Notes: generated by a model not told the origin, from the sequence alone. Shown: positions 24,174 through 32,742, numbered from the stretch's first letter. The stretch is 64,000 nt of DNA from Desulforamulus aeronauticus DSM 10349 (GCF_900142375.1 NZ_FRAR01000008.1:1-64000); one strand, 5' to 3'. Program-made: numbers and translations.

Positions 24174-25509
24174 TGATGAAGAAAGAATGTGTTGGGCCTT
24201 AGACCGCGCTTTAAGCCACGAAGGGTATCAGGTGGTAACCGCCACCAGAGGACTTCAGGGCATCACCTTAGTCCAAGAGGTAGAGCCTTCGCTCGTCATC
24301 CTAGACTTGAAAATGCCAGACCTCGACGGCATCGAGGTACTGCGTAGAATTAAAGAGATTAACAAAAATATACCCGTGGTCATGATTACTGCCCATGGCA
24401 CCATTGAAACTGCCATCGAAGCAATGAAAATCGGTGCCAGCGATTACATCACCAAACCCTTTAAGCTGGAGGAACTAAAGGTACTGGTTAAACAGGCGTT
24501 ACATTTACACCAGTTAGAGAATCAAGTGGATTTTTTAAGGCGGGAATTAAGCCAAAAGTATGGTAAGATGATTGGCCAAAGTGATTCCATGAAAGAAGTT
24601 GCCACCCTCATTCGTCAAGTGGCTAAAAGCAACACCACGGTCCTCATCACCGGCGAAAGTGGCACGGGTAAAGAGGTGGCCGCAGTGGAAATTCATAAAA
24701 ATAGCCACCGGGCGGATAAAGCCTTTGTGGCAGTTAACTGTGCCGCGCTGCCGGAGCAGCTCCTGGAAAGTGAACTCTTTGGTCATGAGAAAGGTGCCTT
24801 TACCGGGGCTTTAAATCGGAAGAAGGGCCGTTTTGAGATGGCCGATAAGGGTACTATCTTTCTGGATGAAATTGCCGAAATGCCTATTAGTATGCAGGTA
24901 AAGCTGCTCCGGGTGTTGCAAGAAAAAACCTTCGAACGGCTAGGCAGTACCGAGACACTAGCCGTGGATGTGCGCATTGTGGCAGCTACTAATCAGGATT
25001 TATCGGCAGCCATCGCCAAAGGCACCTTCCGGGAGGACCTTTATTATCGGCTTAATGTGATGCGCATTAACCTGCCCCCTCTGAGAGGCCGTAAAGAGGA
25101 CATCCCTCTATTGGTCAATCATTTTTTAGGTAAATTTGACCCTAGCTTCAGCAAAAAGATATCTTCCGAGGCCATGAAGGTGCTCTCCCGTTATCAGTGG
25201 CCAGGCAACATCCGGGAATTACAAAACGTCGTTGAGCGTTCCTTGATTGTCTGCCAGGGATCAGAGATTCAACCGGCTCACCTGCCAAAAGAAATGATCG
25301 AGGGTATACCGGACGCCCCCGGTCCCATCCTCAATCTGCCGGAGCATGGCCTTTCCCTGGATGAGCTAGAGAAATATTTAATCATTAAAGCGCTGGAAAA
25401 ACATAATAATAACCAGACCCAGGCAGCCAAATACTTAGGTATTTCCCGTCCGACCTTGCTTTATCGCCTGCAAAAGCACGGTATTAAGGTGCCCTGGAAA
25501 GGGGATTGA
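24148..25509 (+). CDS. NtrC-family sigma-54-dependent response regulator
   Basis: 453 residues from TTG at 24148 (VPRIVIIDDEERM), chosen because AAGGGGG precedes it and the extra N-terminal residues of the longer frame are atypical. Receiver domain with phospho-Asp in LDLKMPD (about 53). AAA+ domain with Walker A GESGTGKE (about 168) and the sigma-54 loop GAFTGA (about 215). C-terminal Fis-type HTH (NNNQTQAAKYLGISRPTLLY). It should activate the RpoN promoter at 22371-22386 when phosphorylated by the kinase. Confidence 0.93.
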   Translation: MVPRIVIIDDEERMCWALDRALSHEGYQVVTATRGLQGITLVQEVEPSLVILDLKMPDLDGIEVLRRIKEINKNIPVVMITAHGTIETAIEAMKIGASDYITKPFKLEELKVLVKQALHLHQLENQVDFLRRELSQKYGKMIGQSDSMKEVATLIRQVAKSNTTVLITGESGTGKEVAAVEIHKNSHRADKAFVAVNCAALPEQLLESELFGHEKGAFTGALNRKKGRFEMADKGTIFLDEIAEMPISMQVKLLRVLQEKTFERLGSTETLAVDVRIVAATNQDLSAAIAKGTFREDLYYRLNVMRINLPPLRGRKEDIPLLVNHFLGKFDPSFSKKISSEAMKVLSRYQWPGNIRELQNVVERSLIVCQGSEIQPAHLPKEMIEGIPDAPGPILNLPEHGLSLDELEKYLIIKALEKHNNNQTQAAKYLGISRPTLLYRLQKHGIKVPWKGD

Positions 25510-25659
25510 CCTGCCTATACCAAGACAGATTACCATGAAGTACCAAATTTAATGTATTGCTTCTATTACGGAAATAGTTAAACAATACTATAAACAAAGT
25601 ACTAGCAAGCTTAGTTTGTCCTTTTTCTGAATCCTCCTGTTAGATGAAAGGAGATGACT

Positions 25660-25782
25660 ATGATGACAAGTCGGGAAAAAGGTGCACGTCATCGCCGCAA
25701 AAGTGATAAATATAGCAAATCCCTAATTGCCATGACTCTGTTTTCACTGGCCGTTATCTTCTTTTCCCTGACAAAGATTTAG
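25660..25782 (+). CDS. small basic single-pass membrane protein
   Basis: 40 residues, ATG with AAAGGAGATG upstream. A strongly basic N-terminus (KGARHRRKSDKYSK) is followed by one hydrophobic segment (SLIAMTLFSLAVIFFSLTKI). Its 3' end overlaps the convergent GNAT gene by 29 bases. No family recognised. Confidence 0.5.
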   Translation: MMTSREKGARHRRKSDKYSKSLIAMTLFSLAVIFFSLTKI

Positions 25783-26227
25783 ACATAAATACGCGTCTAT
25801 AACCGTCTTCTATTCGGCGATCCACTTCAATAAATCCTAGTTTGGCATAGAATACCAGGTTTTCAACCATTAACTCATTCGTGTATAGGCGAATTTCCGG
25901 TAGACACCTTTCTTTAGCAAACGCAAGAGAAAATTCAATTAGTTTACGCCCAATCCCCTGTCCTTGGAAATTGGGATGAACAGCCACATTTTCAATCAAC
26001 AAGTGGTCTTCTTCCGGAATCAGTACAATCAGGCCCTTTAATTCATCCATATCTGTGATTACATAGACAAGATTTTTCGAAATGAGCTCTTGATAGTCTG
26101 ACAACATCGGAGCGGGCTTTTTCCCCATTCTCTCTATGTACACACTGTAGGCCGCTTCCACACATTCAGAAATAGCCTGCTGGTGGTGCTGTTCAGCGAT
26201 TCGAATGTCCACAATATCTACCTCCAT
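25754..26227 (-). CDS. GNAT family N-acetyltransferase
   Basis: 157 residues, single GNAT domain. The acetyl-CoA binding motif A is NVAVHPNFQGQGIGRKLIEF (Q/R-x2-G-x-G/A form, about 84-103), and motif B is NLVFYAKLGFIEVDRR. Substrate cannot be inferred. It overlaps the convergent small membrane protein gene. Confidence 0.82.
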   Translation of the reverse strand: MEVDIVDIRIAEQHHQQAISECVEAAYSVYIERMGKKPAPMLSDYQELISKNLVYVITDMDELKGLIVLIPEEDHLLIENVAVHPNFQGQGIGRKLIEFSLAFAKERCLPEIRLYTNELMVENLVFYAKLGFIEVDRRIEDGYRRVFMSKSLSGKRR

Positions 26228-26242
26228 GACCTAGTCGTAATT

Positions 26243-26461
26243 TTAATCCAGTAAATTTGACGAAACAATTGGCATCCCTAAGAGAACGGTTGTACGAACC
26301 GGCATCTGCTTGTGCTTCATGACCGAAGTCAGTTGGTTGGACTCTTGTGCAAACGCCAACTCCACTTGTTTGCGAGAGTTCACCATGCGCTCTTGCAAAG
26401 CTCTACCTTGTGGGACGGGACTGTGGAAAATGGTTAATATGGTTGTAGAAGTACTTCTATT
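26243..26461 (-). pseudogene. unrecognised open-frame fragment
   Basis: A minus-strand frame between two stops reads VPQGRALQERMVNSRKQVEL, AFAQESNQLTSVMKHKQ and MPVRTTVLLGMPIVSS. The first ATG is at 26396, with no ribosome binding site. Protein-like but unidentified; probably the tail of a decayed gene. Confidence 0.3.
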
Positions 26462-26557
26462 CTACCATTTTTCGCTTCGGTGCATTTTTATTTTTCATTC
26501 AATTTTATGCGCTTTTTAAACAGGCTCTTTAGGTGTAATAAACGTTACGGCCAATCT

Positions 26558-26899
26558 TTATTTTGATTGTATTTCAAGTTGCTTTTCATACTTGAGTGCC
26601 CATTTCTTGAGTAAATTTAACGAGGGGAAAATTTCTTTACCCATTTCTGTAAGTTCAAACTCGACCTTGGGCGGAACCTCAGGATAGGTAGTCTTAAATA
26701 TCAAGCCATCCCCTTCTAATTCCTTTAGTTTTTCGTTTAATACTTTTTGGCTAACACCACAGGTCATTCTTTGTAGTTCAAGAAACCGTTTTGGTCCATT
26801 ATTTAAACGGCAAAGAATAATAGCTTTCCATTTTCCACGAATCAATTCCATGGCTAGGTCTAAATGACATACATATTTTTTATCTTTATAATAGATCAT
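26558..26899 (-). CDS. HxlR-family winged-helix regulator (1)
   Basis: 113 residues, the usual HxlR size. IRGKWKAIILCRLNNGPKRF (about 19-38), then LNEKLKELEGDGLI and the wing region YPEVPPKVEFELTEMG, are diagnostic. These proteins often respond to redox or reactive carbonyl signals and control a neighbouring oxidoreductase. Here the divergent flavoprotein gene at 27200 and the 32-base palindrome at 27086 fit that scheme. Confidence 0.88.
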   Translation of the reverse strand: MIYYKDKKYVCHLDLAMELIRGKWKAIILCRLNNGPKRFLELQRMTCGVSQKVLNEKLKELEGDGLIFKTTYPEVPPKVEFELTEMGKEIFPSLNLLKKWALKYEKQLEIQSK

Positions 26900-26934
26900 A
26901 CATACTCACCCACTATATAGAAATAACAATCACT

Positions 26935-27080
26935 TACACATACCAGGCTACGTGTGAACTATCCACCACTTAGCCTACCGGCGCTTCCCGAATCATCGAC
27001 CACTGCCTAACTCTTAAGAAGCCAGGACTTACACAATCTCAAACAGGCGTAACTTCGGGTGGTCCCCACCCTACAGGATT
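26935..27080 (-). mobile_element. IS200/IS605-type tnpB 3' end remnant (candidate)
   Basis: The minus strand reads VGTTRSYACLRL near its start, like the last residues of IS605/IS1341-type TnpB proteins. A GC-rich structured tail follows (GTGGTCGATGATTCGGGAAG, then GGTGGATAGTTCACACG) of the kind found at the right end / omega-RNA region of such elements. The stop just upstream shows that the transposase itself is gone. Based on remembered family features; needs a database search. Confidence 0.45.
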
Positions 27081-27085
27081 AATCT

Positions 27086-27117
27086 TACCTTTGGGTAAGT
27101 TAACTTACCTAAAGGTA
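27086..27117. promoter_or_regulatory. HxlR-type operator, 32-base palindrome
   Basis: TACCTTTGGGTAAG-TTAA-CTTACCTAAAGGTA, 13 of 14 positions paired. It ends five bases before the -35 box of the flavoprotein promoter and lies between the divergent HxlR and flavoprotein genes. Confidence 0.7.
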
Positions 27118-27122
27118 CATAC

Positions 27123-27151
27123 TTGCCCTCCCTTTAGTAATCAATTATACT
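27123..27151 (+). promoter_or_regulatory. promoter of the flavoprotein gene
   Basis: TTGCCC (27123-27128), 17 bases, TATACT (27146-27151), 49 bases before the ATG. Confidence 0.6.
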
Positions 27152-27199
27152 CCAATCAAAAGAATAATAATTATTTATTTCATTGAGGGGGAATTCTAC

Positions 27200-27835
27200 A
27201 TGAAAGTTGTAGCATTTAATGGCAGCCCAAACAAAGAAGGAAATACTTACCATGGGCTTAAACTGGTAACCGCTGAACTTGAGAAGGAAGGTATTGAAAC
27301 AGAAATTATCCATGTGGGAAACAAAGCCATTAGAGGCTGTCTGGCCTGTGGTCAGTGTGCCAAAAATCAAAGTGAAACCTGCAGTATTTCTAATGACCAG
27401 GTTAATGAGTGGATTCAAAAAATGAAGGCAGCAGATGGCATCCTTTTAGGCTCACCTGTACATTATTCGGCCATAGCTGGTACTATGAAATCATTTTTAG
27501 ATAGGGCTTTTTATGTTACGGGTGTTAACAATGGTATGTTACGGCACAAAGTAGGTGCATCTGTTGTTGCTGTAAGACGTTCTGGTGGACTCCCAACCTT
27601 TAATCAACTGAATAATTATCTTAATTATTCCGAAATGCTGATCCCAACCTCAAATTATTGGAATGTCATTCATGGGACTACACCCGGGGAAGCCTTGCAG
27701 GATGAAGAGGGCGTACAAATCATGAGGATACTTGGCAAAAATATGGCCTGGCTTTTGAAATTAGTTCAAAATGGCAAAGAAACAATTAAAGCACCCGAAA
27801 AAGAAGCTAAAACAAAAATGAATTTTATTCGCTAA
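27200..27835 (+). CDS. iron-sulfur flavoprotein / NADPH-dependent FMN reductase-like protein
   Basis: 211 residues, flavodoxin-like. The FMN phosphate loop is FNGSPNKEGNTYHG (about 5-18), GCLACGQC (about 46-53) is the compact cysteine motif of iron-sulfur flavoproteins, and GSPVHYSAIAGTMKSFLDR is typical of the NADPH-dependent FMN reductase family. Likely acts in redox or quinone detoxification. Expression is probably controlled by the divergent HxlR protein. GAGGGGG precedes the ATG. Confidence 0.87.
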   Translation: MKVVAFNGSPNKEGNTYHGLKLVTAELEKEGIETEIIHVGNKAIRGCLACGQCAKNQSETCSISNDQVNEWIQKMKAADGILLGSPVHYSAIAGTMKSFLDRAFYVTGVNNGMLRHKVGASVVAVRRSGGLPTFNQLNNYLNYSEMLIPTSNYWNVIHGTTPGEALQDEEGVQIMRILGKNMAWLLKLVQNGKETIKAPEKEAKTKMNFIR

Positions 27836-27924
27836 GTACTCAACTACTAGTATGCATTTACTAAGCCAATCAAAAAACGTATTTATTAGACGTAACTACT
27901 ATTTTAAATAGTTATCGTTAGTTA

Positions 27925-27968
27925 AAGGGGGGGCCCATAGAAAGGGTATCTCCCCTTCTTCTTTATTT
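27925..27968 (+). terminator. terminator after the flavoprotein gene
   Basis: AAAGGGGG ... CTCCCCTT imperfect stem followed by CTTCTTTATTTT. Confidence 0.5.
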
Positions 27969-28038
27969 TAAAGGGACCTCTTTGATAAATTACTTAATCC
28001 CCCAAGAACTTTTAAAACTAAGCCTTTTTACTTACATC

Positions 28039-28254
28039 CTATTTATCAATTTCCTTATAGGAGGTAAGCTCTATCTGTAGGTAGGGTGTCGTCTTTAATT
28101 TAACAAAAAATACTTTTTCAGTACGCTTTTGAATTTCATCCGTGAGGACTTGAAGGTCATTAACTAGTTGCTCTTTAGAATATAGTTGATTACTTCGTAA
28201 ATTGGTAAACAAACTTCTCTTGTTAATTTTGATTAATCTCGTTGTATTTAACAT
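28039..28254 (-). CDS. hypothetical protein, 71 aa
   Basis: ATG at 28254 preceded by AAGGAGAGG. Short, charged and soluble: SKEQLVNDLQVLTDEIQKRT is a likely helix, and VFFVKLKTTPYLQIELTSYK likely strands. No family recognised. Isolated between the flavoprotein and the small-protein cluster at 28.4-32 kb. Confidence 0.55.
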   Translation of the reverse strand: MLNTTRLIKINKRSLFTNLRSNQLYSKEQLVNDLQVLTDEIQKRTEKVFFVKLKTTPYLQIELTSYKEIDK

Positions 28255-28369
28255 CAAATCCTCTCCTTAACCCTTCTCAAGCTACATACAGGAATAATAC
28301 TATTTATATTCTAAATAATTTCACTGAGCCTATCAACCCAGATATGACTTTGAGTCCTTTATCCACACT

Positions 28370-28777
28370 TTAATCTCTTCTATAATCAAATGTCTCGTAA
28401 GGTACCTCCAGTTTATGGCCATTAATAATTATCGTATCATTATCAAGCCAATTTAGGTTAGCATAATCTTCTCGGTGATTAAAATAAATGTACTTTGGCT
28501 TTCTTCTTTCCTGGTTAAAGGATAACTCTCCTAATACTGCGTAAGCCGTCGTAGCTCCGCCATTAATTAAATATACTTTCACTGTATAGATCCCATCCGG
28601 TGATGTACTCTCTGTCAGTACTTTTTCCTTTGGTAGATGGCTCATATCAAAATAAACCCAATAAATTCCGTAGGGGATAAAAACTATCAGGAAGAGCGGG
28701 AATAGAGCCAGTACAATCAAGGCCTTCTTTTTTGCTTTTTGAATGTCTTGCTCCGTATCGATGTTAATTTTATTCAT
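28370..28777 (-). CDS. membrane-anchored hypothetical protein (DUF5412-like)
   Basis: 135 residues from ATG at 28777, which lies five bases after the stop of the upstream lipoprotein gene (translational coupling). One membrane segment (about 22-42, KKALIVLALFPLFLIVFIPY) is followed by an external domain with SPDGIYTVKVYLINGGATTA and WLDNDTIIINGHKLEVP. The pattern resembles the DUF5412 family; function unknown. Confidence 0.6.
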   Translation of the reverse strand: MNKINIDTEQDIQKAKKKALIVLALFPLFLIVFIPYGIYWVYFDMSHLPKEKVLTESTSPDGIYTVKVYLINGGATTAYAVLGELSFNQERRKPKYIYFNHREDYANLNWLDNDTIIINGHKLEVPYETFDYRRD

Positions 28778-28781
28778 TAGA

Positions 28782-29372
28782 TTAAGAGAAGCTCCGTACC
28801 CCATCTTCTTCAACGGTTACTTTTAGAGTAAAGTAGTGCTCCGACCCTTGAGAATTGACGGCCTTTACCTTCACGCGATCCACCCGCTCTCCCTCTTTCT
28901 CAACGGTAAATAAGTGAGTCCCCCTGAAACTGAAATCTTCTGGAACAGTTTTCCCGATAACGCTCAGGGATTCAGTTGGATTACTTCCCTTGGGAAAAAC
29001 TACGGCTACGTATAAAGGGGTTAGCCCATTTTTTATAATTTCCGCATCTTTACTCGCCCCACTGTATGTGTTCAAAGCTACTAAGAGTTCCGGCAAGCCG
29101 TCATTGTCAATATCAACCAGGCATTTATCTATTACTTCTGTTGCGGGGAATTTTTGGTGAAAATATTTAGCAAGAATATCCTCCGTTTCTCTTTCAATAC
29201 TTTCCTTCCCCTGCGTCGCGGGATCGGTGCTGTGTGCTGACTGATCTTGGTTGGCTTCCCTTTCCATACCTACCTTCTCCTGCGGGGTTTTTGAGGTGGA
29301 GCACCCCACAACGAATAAAGATACAAATAAAAACGCAAAAAAGATAGCTGTTATCTGCCTTTGAATAGTCAA
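28782..29372 (-). CDS. lipoprotein with EF-hand/VCBS-like motif
   Basis: 196 residues, TTG start behind GGAG. Signal peptide with lipobox FVVGCS (Cys near 24), then a Ser/Glu-rich linker. DIDNDGLPELLVALNTY (about 94) is a calcium-loop-like motif seen in FG-GAP/VCBS and EF-hand secreted proteins. Probably a lipid-anchored surface protein. It heads the pair with the DUF5412-like gene. Confidence 0.65.
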   Translation of the reverse strand: MTIQRQITAIFFAFLFVSLFVVGCSTSKTPQEKVGMEREANQDQSAHSTDPATQGKESIERETEDILAKYFHQKFPATEVIDKCLVDIDNDGLPELLVALNTYSGASKDAEIIKNGLTPLYVAVVFPKGSNPTESLSVIGKTVPEDFSFRGTHLFTVEKEGERVDRVKVKAVNSQGSEHYFTLKVTVEEDGVRSFS

Positions 29373-29386
29373 TATTTTAATCTCCT

Positions 29387-29644
29387 TTATTTATCATGAA
29401 AAATAATCTCATTCGCCCTGTGTATGACATTAACCCTCACATAAATGTTATAGGTTACTATTAAATTATGGGCATACCCGCCCCTTCCAGAGGACTTACG
29501 GCTAGGGTCTATGAAATCTGTTCTAGAAGGTATGCCATTATTCATCAGCTTGCCTCTAATACTAAAGTATTTCTGCATATCCTGTGTCGAAAATATAAGT
29601 TCCCATCTCCTATTATAAAAGAAATTCAATACCTTCCTCAGCAT
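29387..29644 (-). CDS. small hypothetical protein, 85 aa
   Basis: ATG at 29644 preceded by GGGGAGAGG, preferred over the frame start at 29683. MLRKVLNFFYNRRWELIFST followed by FSIRGKLMNNGIPSRTDFID resembles a family of small proteins that carry a DUF2007-like strand pattern, but I cannot name it. Lies 14 bases upstream of the lipoprotein gene. Confidence 0.5.
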   Translation of the reverse strand: MLRKVLNFFYNRRWELIFSTQDMQKYFSIRGKLMNNGIPSRTDFIDPSRKSSGRGGYAHNLIVTYNIYVRVNVIHRANEIIFHDK

Positions 29645-29669
29645 TTCCTCTCCCCTAGTCCTTAGAAAA

Positions 29670-30325
29670 TTAGCTCTGTTCAATAAGCTTAATTTCCGGA
29701 CCTGTCATACTCCCACCCTCAATTTTGCTTTGGTTCTTATCTATATAGAAGTTAAAATGCAGGTATTTTTCCTGTTTTGGCTGCAACGTAAATATATTTT
29801 GGTTTTGGTCATTTTTTAGAACCAAATCCTCAGCAAAGTATTCCTTGTCAATTAGTTTTACAGATACTTTTAGCTCTTCCTGACTGTGATTCGTTACATT
29901 TATCGTTCCTGATATCTTCTGTTTTTGTTCTTCTGGATCAACATCACAGCTACTATTTCTGGGATGATACTCAACCGCCCTTATACCATCTTGAAAGGAA
30001 TAGTACATATTTTTTGCGTGTTCTGTGACCGCAGGCACAATGAATAAAAGAAAAGCCAAAAATATCCATATCATTTTCTTGACTAGATAGGGGTAACTCT
30101 CTTTTAGATACTTTGTGCTCCCTCGCCAACCAATAAAAACAAAGGTAAGTGCATAGAAAAATGCATAATGCAACCCCATTTTCTCTTCATCATTGTGCCA
30201 AGCCTTCAATCCTAATTGGTTAAGTAGATAATCACCTAAGCAAAAGCCATTAGACGTAATTGAAGAAAAAACAATCCAAATATCATCAGTAAAAAGAACG
30301 CCATGCCAATCATTTTATTTTTCAT
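29670..30325 (-). pseudogene. membrane protein gene with a frameshift in a T6 run
   Basis: From ATG at 30325 the frame gives MKNKMIGMAFFLLMIFGLFF and soon stops at 30236. A second frame, without an ATG, continues SSITSNGFCLGDYLLNQLG and then the 179-residue part KAWHNDEEKMGLHYAFFYAL with two membrane segments and an outer domain (SGTINVTNHSQEELKVSVKL). Adding one T to the T6 run at 30271-30266 joins both into one sensible protein. Either a real frameshift mutation, a slippage-prone switch or a sequencing error. Confidence 0.6.
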
Positions 30326-30375
30326 TTACCTAAACCGTCCTTACTCACTGTCCCATGTCCTTATATAAAATACTC

Positions 30376-31107
30376 TCAGCTTAGCAATTTATTGAGAAAT
30401 ATTTCAGGATTGTTTAAGAAATCCCTGGTTAGTTGATAGTGCTCTGTTTCCTGATAAATCGTTTGCTCCAGACCTCTTTCATTGAAGCAATAGATACTGC
30501 TGCCGGGATATGCCAATAAAATGGGGGAATGCGTGGCTATGATAAACTGTGCTCTTCCTGTACTTTCTAACTCCCAAATGATTCTTAAAAATGCTAATTG
30601 TCGCTGAGGAGATAGGGCGGCTTCTGGTTCATCCAGCAGATAAATCCCCTTCCCTTGAAAGCGATTCTGGAATAAGGATAGAAAGGATTCGCCATGAGAT
30701 TGGTGATGAAGGGATTCCCCACCATAAGGAGAGTACACAATACCACCACACTCTTCTGCCAAATCATCCAAATAGTTTGCAAAATCAAAAAAACTCTCCG
30801 CCCTCAGAAAGAAACCATTTACTACTTTGGGAAACCAAGATAGGGTTATGATGTCTGATAGAGAAAAATCCCCGCGATGATCTTTCAACAGGGGTCCTCT
30901 TCCTCCACTAATCGTTGAAAAATCACACTTATAGGCAAGGGCTTCAAGTAGGGTTGATTTGCCAGTTCCGTTTTCCCCCACAAAAAAAACCACATTTCGA
31001 TCCAAGTTTATGCTTTGTCTTTCCTTTAACGCAGGAATGTTAAAGGGGTATCTCTCTTTGTCCTTGACTTTACTCCAGTCAAAACGAACCTCTTTTAAAA
31101 ATGCCAT
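30376..31107 (-). CDS. AAA family ATPase (predicted ATP-binding protein, COG3910-like)
   Basis: 243 residues. Walker A is GENGTGKST (about 44-52), an ABC-like signature SHGESFLSLF lies near 140, and Walker B is GIYLLDEPEAALSPQ near 155. ATHSPILLAYPG is the switch His region. This is the OLD/SMC-like predicted ATPase group that works without membrane domains. Its partner and role are unknown. It sits among small membrane and lipoprotein genes, all on the minus strand. Confidence 0.82.
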   Translation of the reverse strand: MAFLKEVRFDWSKVKDKERYPFNIPALKERQSINLDRNVVFFVGENGTGKSTLLEALAYKCDFSTISGGRGPLLKDHRGDFSLSDIITLSWFPKVVNGFFLRAESFFDFANYLDDLAEECGGIVYSPYGGESLHHQSHGESFLSLFQNRFQGKGIYLLDEPEAALSPQRQLAFLRIIWELESTGRAQFIIATHSPILLAYPGSSIYCFNERGLEQTIYQETEHYQLTRDFLNNPEIFLNKLLS

Positions 31108-31155
31108 TATTTTAATCCTTTCCAGGTAGCTTCTTAAACGTCGTATCTAAAGAAA

Positions 31156-31635
31156 CTATATCTTTCTTCTAAAATCAAATCTCTCGTTAGGAACACACAT
31201 AGTATCTTTAAATTCTTTATCTATAACATTGATTAATAAATAACCAAATATAATCCCGCTAAGAGATTGGGGAAACATCGAATACATTAGCATACTATTA
31301 ACAAACGTTTGGGGCATATATGATACAATTGGAGAAAAATATATCGCTGGAAATATAGCTAAGTAGAGTGTTGGCAACCCAATTGCAATGAACTTTATCC
31401 AGTCAAAGAACCACACACCCTGCTTTTTTAAGACCTTAAAAAACCGCGGTAGAGCAAGAAGAATTCCTATAAAAATTGGAAATAGTGATAAAAAAACCAT
31501 TTCCGGATAAGCATGATAAGTTTCTAACTTTATTTTCTCTAAATATTTTTGATATTCAGTACCCTTAAATACTATGTAACCTATACTTATTATATAGGCA
31601 AAATAACTTAAGAAACGAATTATGGGATTCTTCAT
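31156..31635 (-). CDS. four-helix membrane protein, hypothetical
   Basis: 159 residues from ATG at 31635. About four hydrophobic segments (near 8-25, 43-63, 80-102 and 115-140). No catalytic motif and no family recognised. The ribosome binding site is weak, so the start is uncertain (a GTG nine bases upstream is possible). Confidence 0.55.
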   Translation of the reverse strand: MKNPIIRFLSYFAYIISIGYIVFKGTEYQKYLEKIKLETYHAYPEMVFLSLFPIFIGILLALPRFFKVLKKQGVWFFDWIKFIAIGLPTLYLAIFPAIYFSPIVSYMPQTFVNSMLMYSMFPQSLSGIIFGYLLINVIDKEFKDTMCVPNERFDFRRKI

Positions 31636-31706
31636 TATAATCACTTCTTTTCTGGCAGAATCCTGTTTCCACGAAAGAACTTCAATGCTTCCTCATACCT
31701 GAGCAT

Positions 31707-32021
31707 TCAATTCTTATTTTCCGGTAGGTTTTTAGAAGGACATTCCTTTAGTGTAGCAATAAAAGGAATTATTAAAAAGGAAGCAAAAAGTAATCCAAAT
31801 AGTATTAACCATAGTATACACTCACTTAGCTCGGAATTTTTTCGCAAATCCCTAACAAACCAAAAAGCAAAGAATCCCATACCAACTGACCTTGAGTATA
31901 TAGCAATTTTATAATTGGTTTTACAATTGGGACATTCAATTGGGCTATAGCAACTTAAGATAGATTTGAGAATTTTTCCATATGTAAATTGATAAGAACA
32001 TTTGCATTTCTCAAGCATCAT
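31707..32021 (-). CDS. zinc-ribbon small membrane protein
   Basis: 104 residues. The N-terminal CKCSYQF and later CPNC (about 30-33) form a C-x-C / C-x2-C zinc-ribbon-like pattern as in the CXXC_20_CXXC group of short proteins. Two membrane segments follow (about 48-62 and 69-90). Function unknown. AAGGTGAT precedes the ATG. Confidence 0.6.
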   Translation of the reverse strand: MMLEKCKCSYQFTYGKILKSILSCYSPIECPNCKTNYKIAIYSRSVGMGFFAFWFVRDLRKNSELSECILWLILFGLLFASFLIIPFIATLKECPSKNLPENKN

Positions 32022-32399
32022 AAATGATCACCTTCTTTGTTGAAGTGATTAATAAATCACTTCCGATGCTACTTTTCCAAACAATTTTCACTATACAAAT
32101 TTTTTAACTAATTGGCTAAATTGCCTATAATAACATTCCAATGTTTTTTCACTCTCAAATAGGAAATTCAAATCAAACATTGTAACCTCTCCCCAATTTC
32201 TACCCTTTATTTACTATACAACATTGAGTATTCCTTCAAATCGTTAGATTAATTTTTTAAATAAATAAATTGCAAGTTATTTTAAAACTTCTAACTGACA
32301 ATTACGTCTAAATTGATATAAATTAATAGTACTTTCTGAGTATACTCAGGGCTATTATCAAGTCTGGCAATCTGCCATAGTTTCGAGGTGGAAAACCTG
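32022..32399. other. divergent intergenic region
   Basis: AT-rich spacer between oppositely transcribed genes. The only clear structure is the palindrome at 32336-32349. Confidence 0.5.
32336..32349. promoter_or_regulatory. 14-base palindrome, possible operator
   Basis: CTGAGTATACTCAG, perfect. It shares CTGAGTATA with the operator-like palindrome upstream of the TetR gene at 35482-36114, so it might be a second site of that regulator. Confidence 0.35.
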
Positions 32400-32690
32400 T
32401 TGAAAAAATTTTTTAATCTAATCGCCCTAATCGCCGATCTATTTCCACTAACATTTGTTGAAATACTGTATCTTCCTTTTAGCTACAAATATTGGCGACT
32501 ACTAAAAGAATTAAATACCGAAAACTGGTTTAAAGAGTTATATGAAGACCAGAAGTATCAAGGCATTATCCTTCATAACATGAAGCTGAAAACATTTCTT
32601 CTTACTCGTAGTAACTTTGAAAAGGTTAAAACTGACAATAGATACAGAGAGAAGCTAATTAGAATTATCAAGAATAATGAATTGATCTAA
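32400..32690 (+). CDS. hypothetical protein, 96 aa
   Basis: TTG at 32400 is preferred because GAGGTGG lies just upstream; the frame also allows a GTG at 32388. The hydrophobic N-terminus (FFNLIALIADLFPLTFVEIL) is followed by a basic C-terminal half (RSNFEKVKTDNRYREKLIRI). No family recognised. Confidence 0.5.
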   Translation: MKKFFNLIALIADLFPLTFVEILYLPFSYKYWRLLKELNTENWFKELYEDQKYQGIILHNMKLKTFLLTRSNFEKVKTDNRYREKLIRIIKNNELI

Positions 32691-32705
32691 TGGCTTCCAC
32701 CAAAC

Positions 32706-32742
32706 AATAACGCCCTGCAATTTAGCAAGACGTTATCTTCTT
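32706..32742 (+). terminator. weak terminator candidate
   Basis: AATAACG ... CGTTATC with inner TGC/GCA pairing followed by TTCTTCCC, 16 bases past the stop at 32690. Confidence 0.4.
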
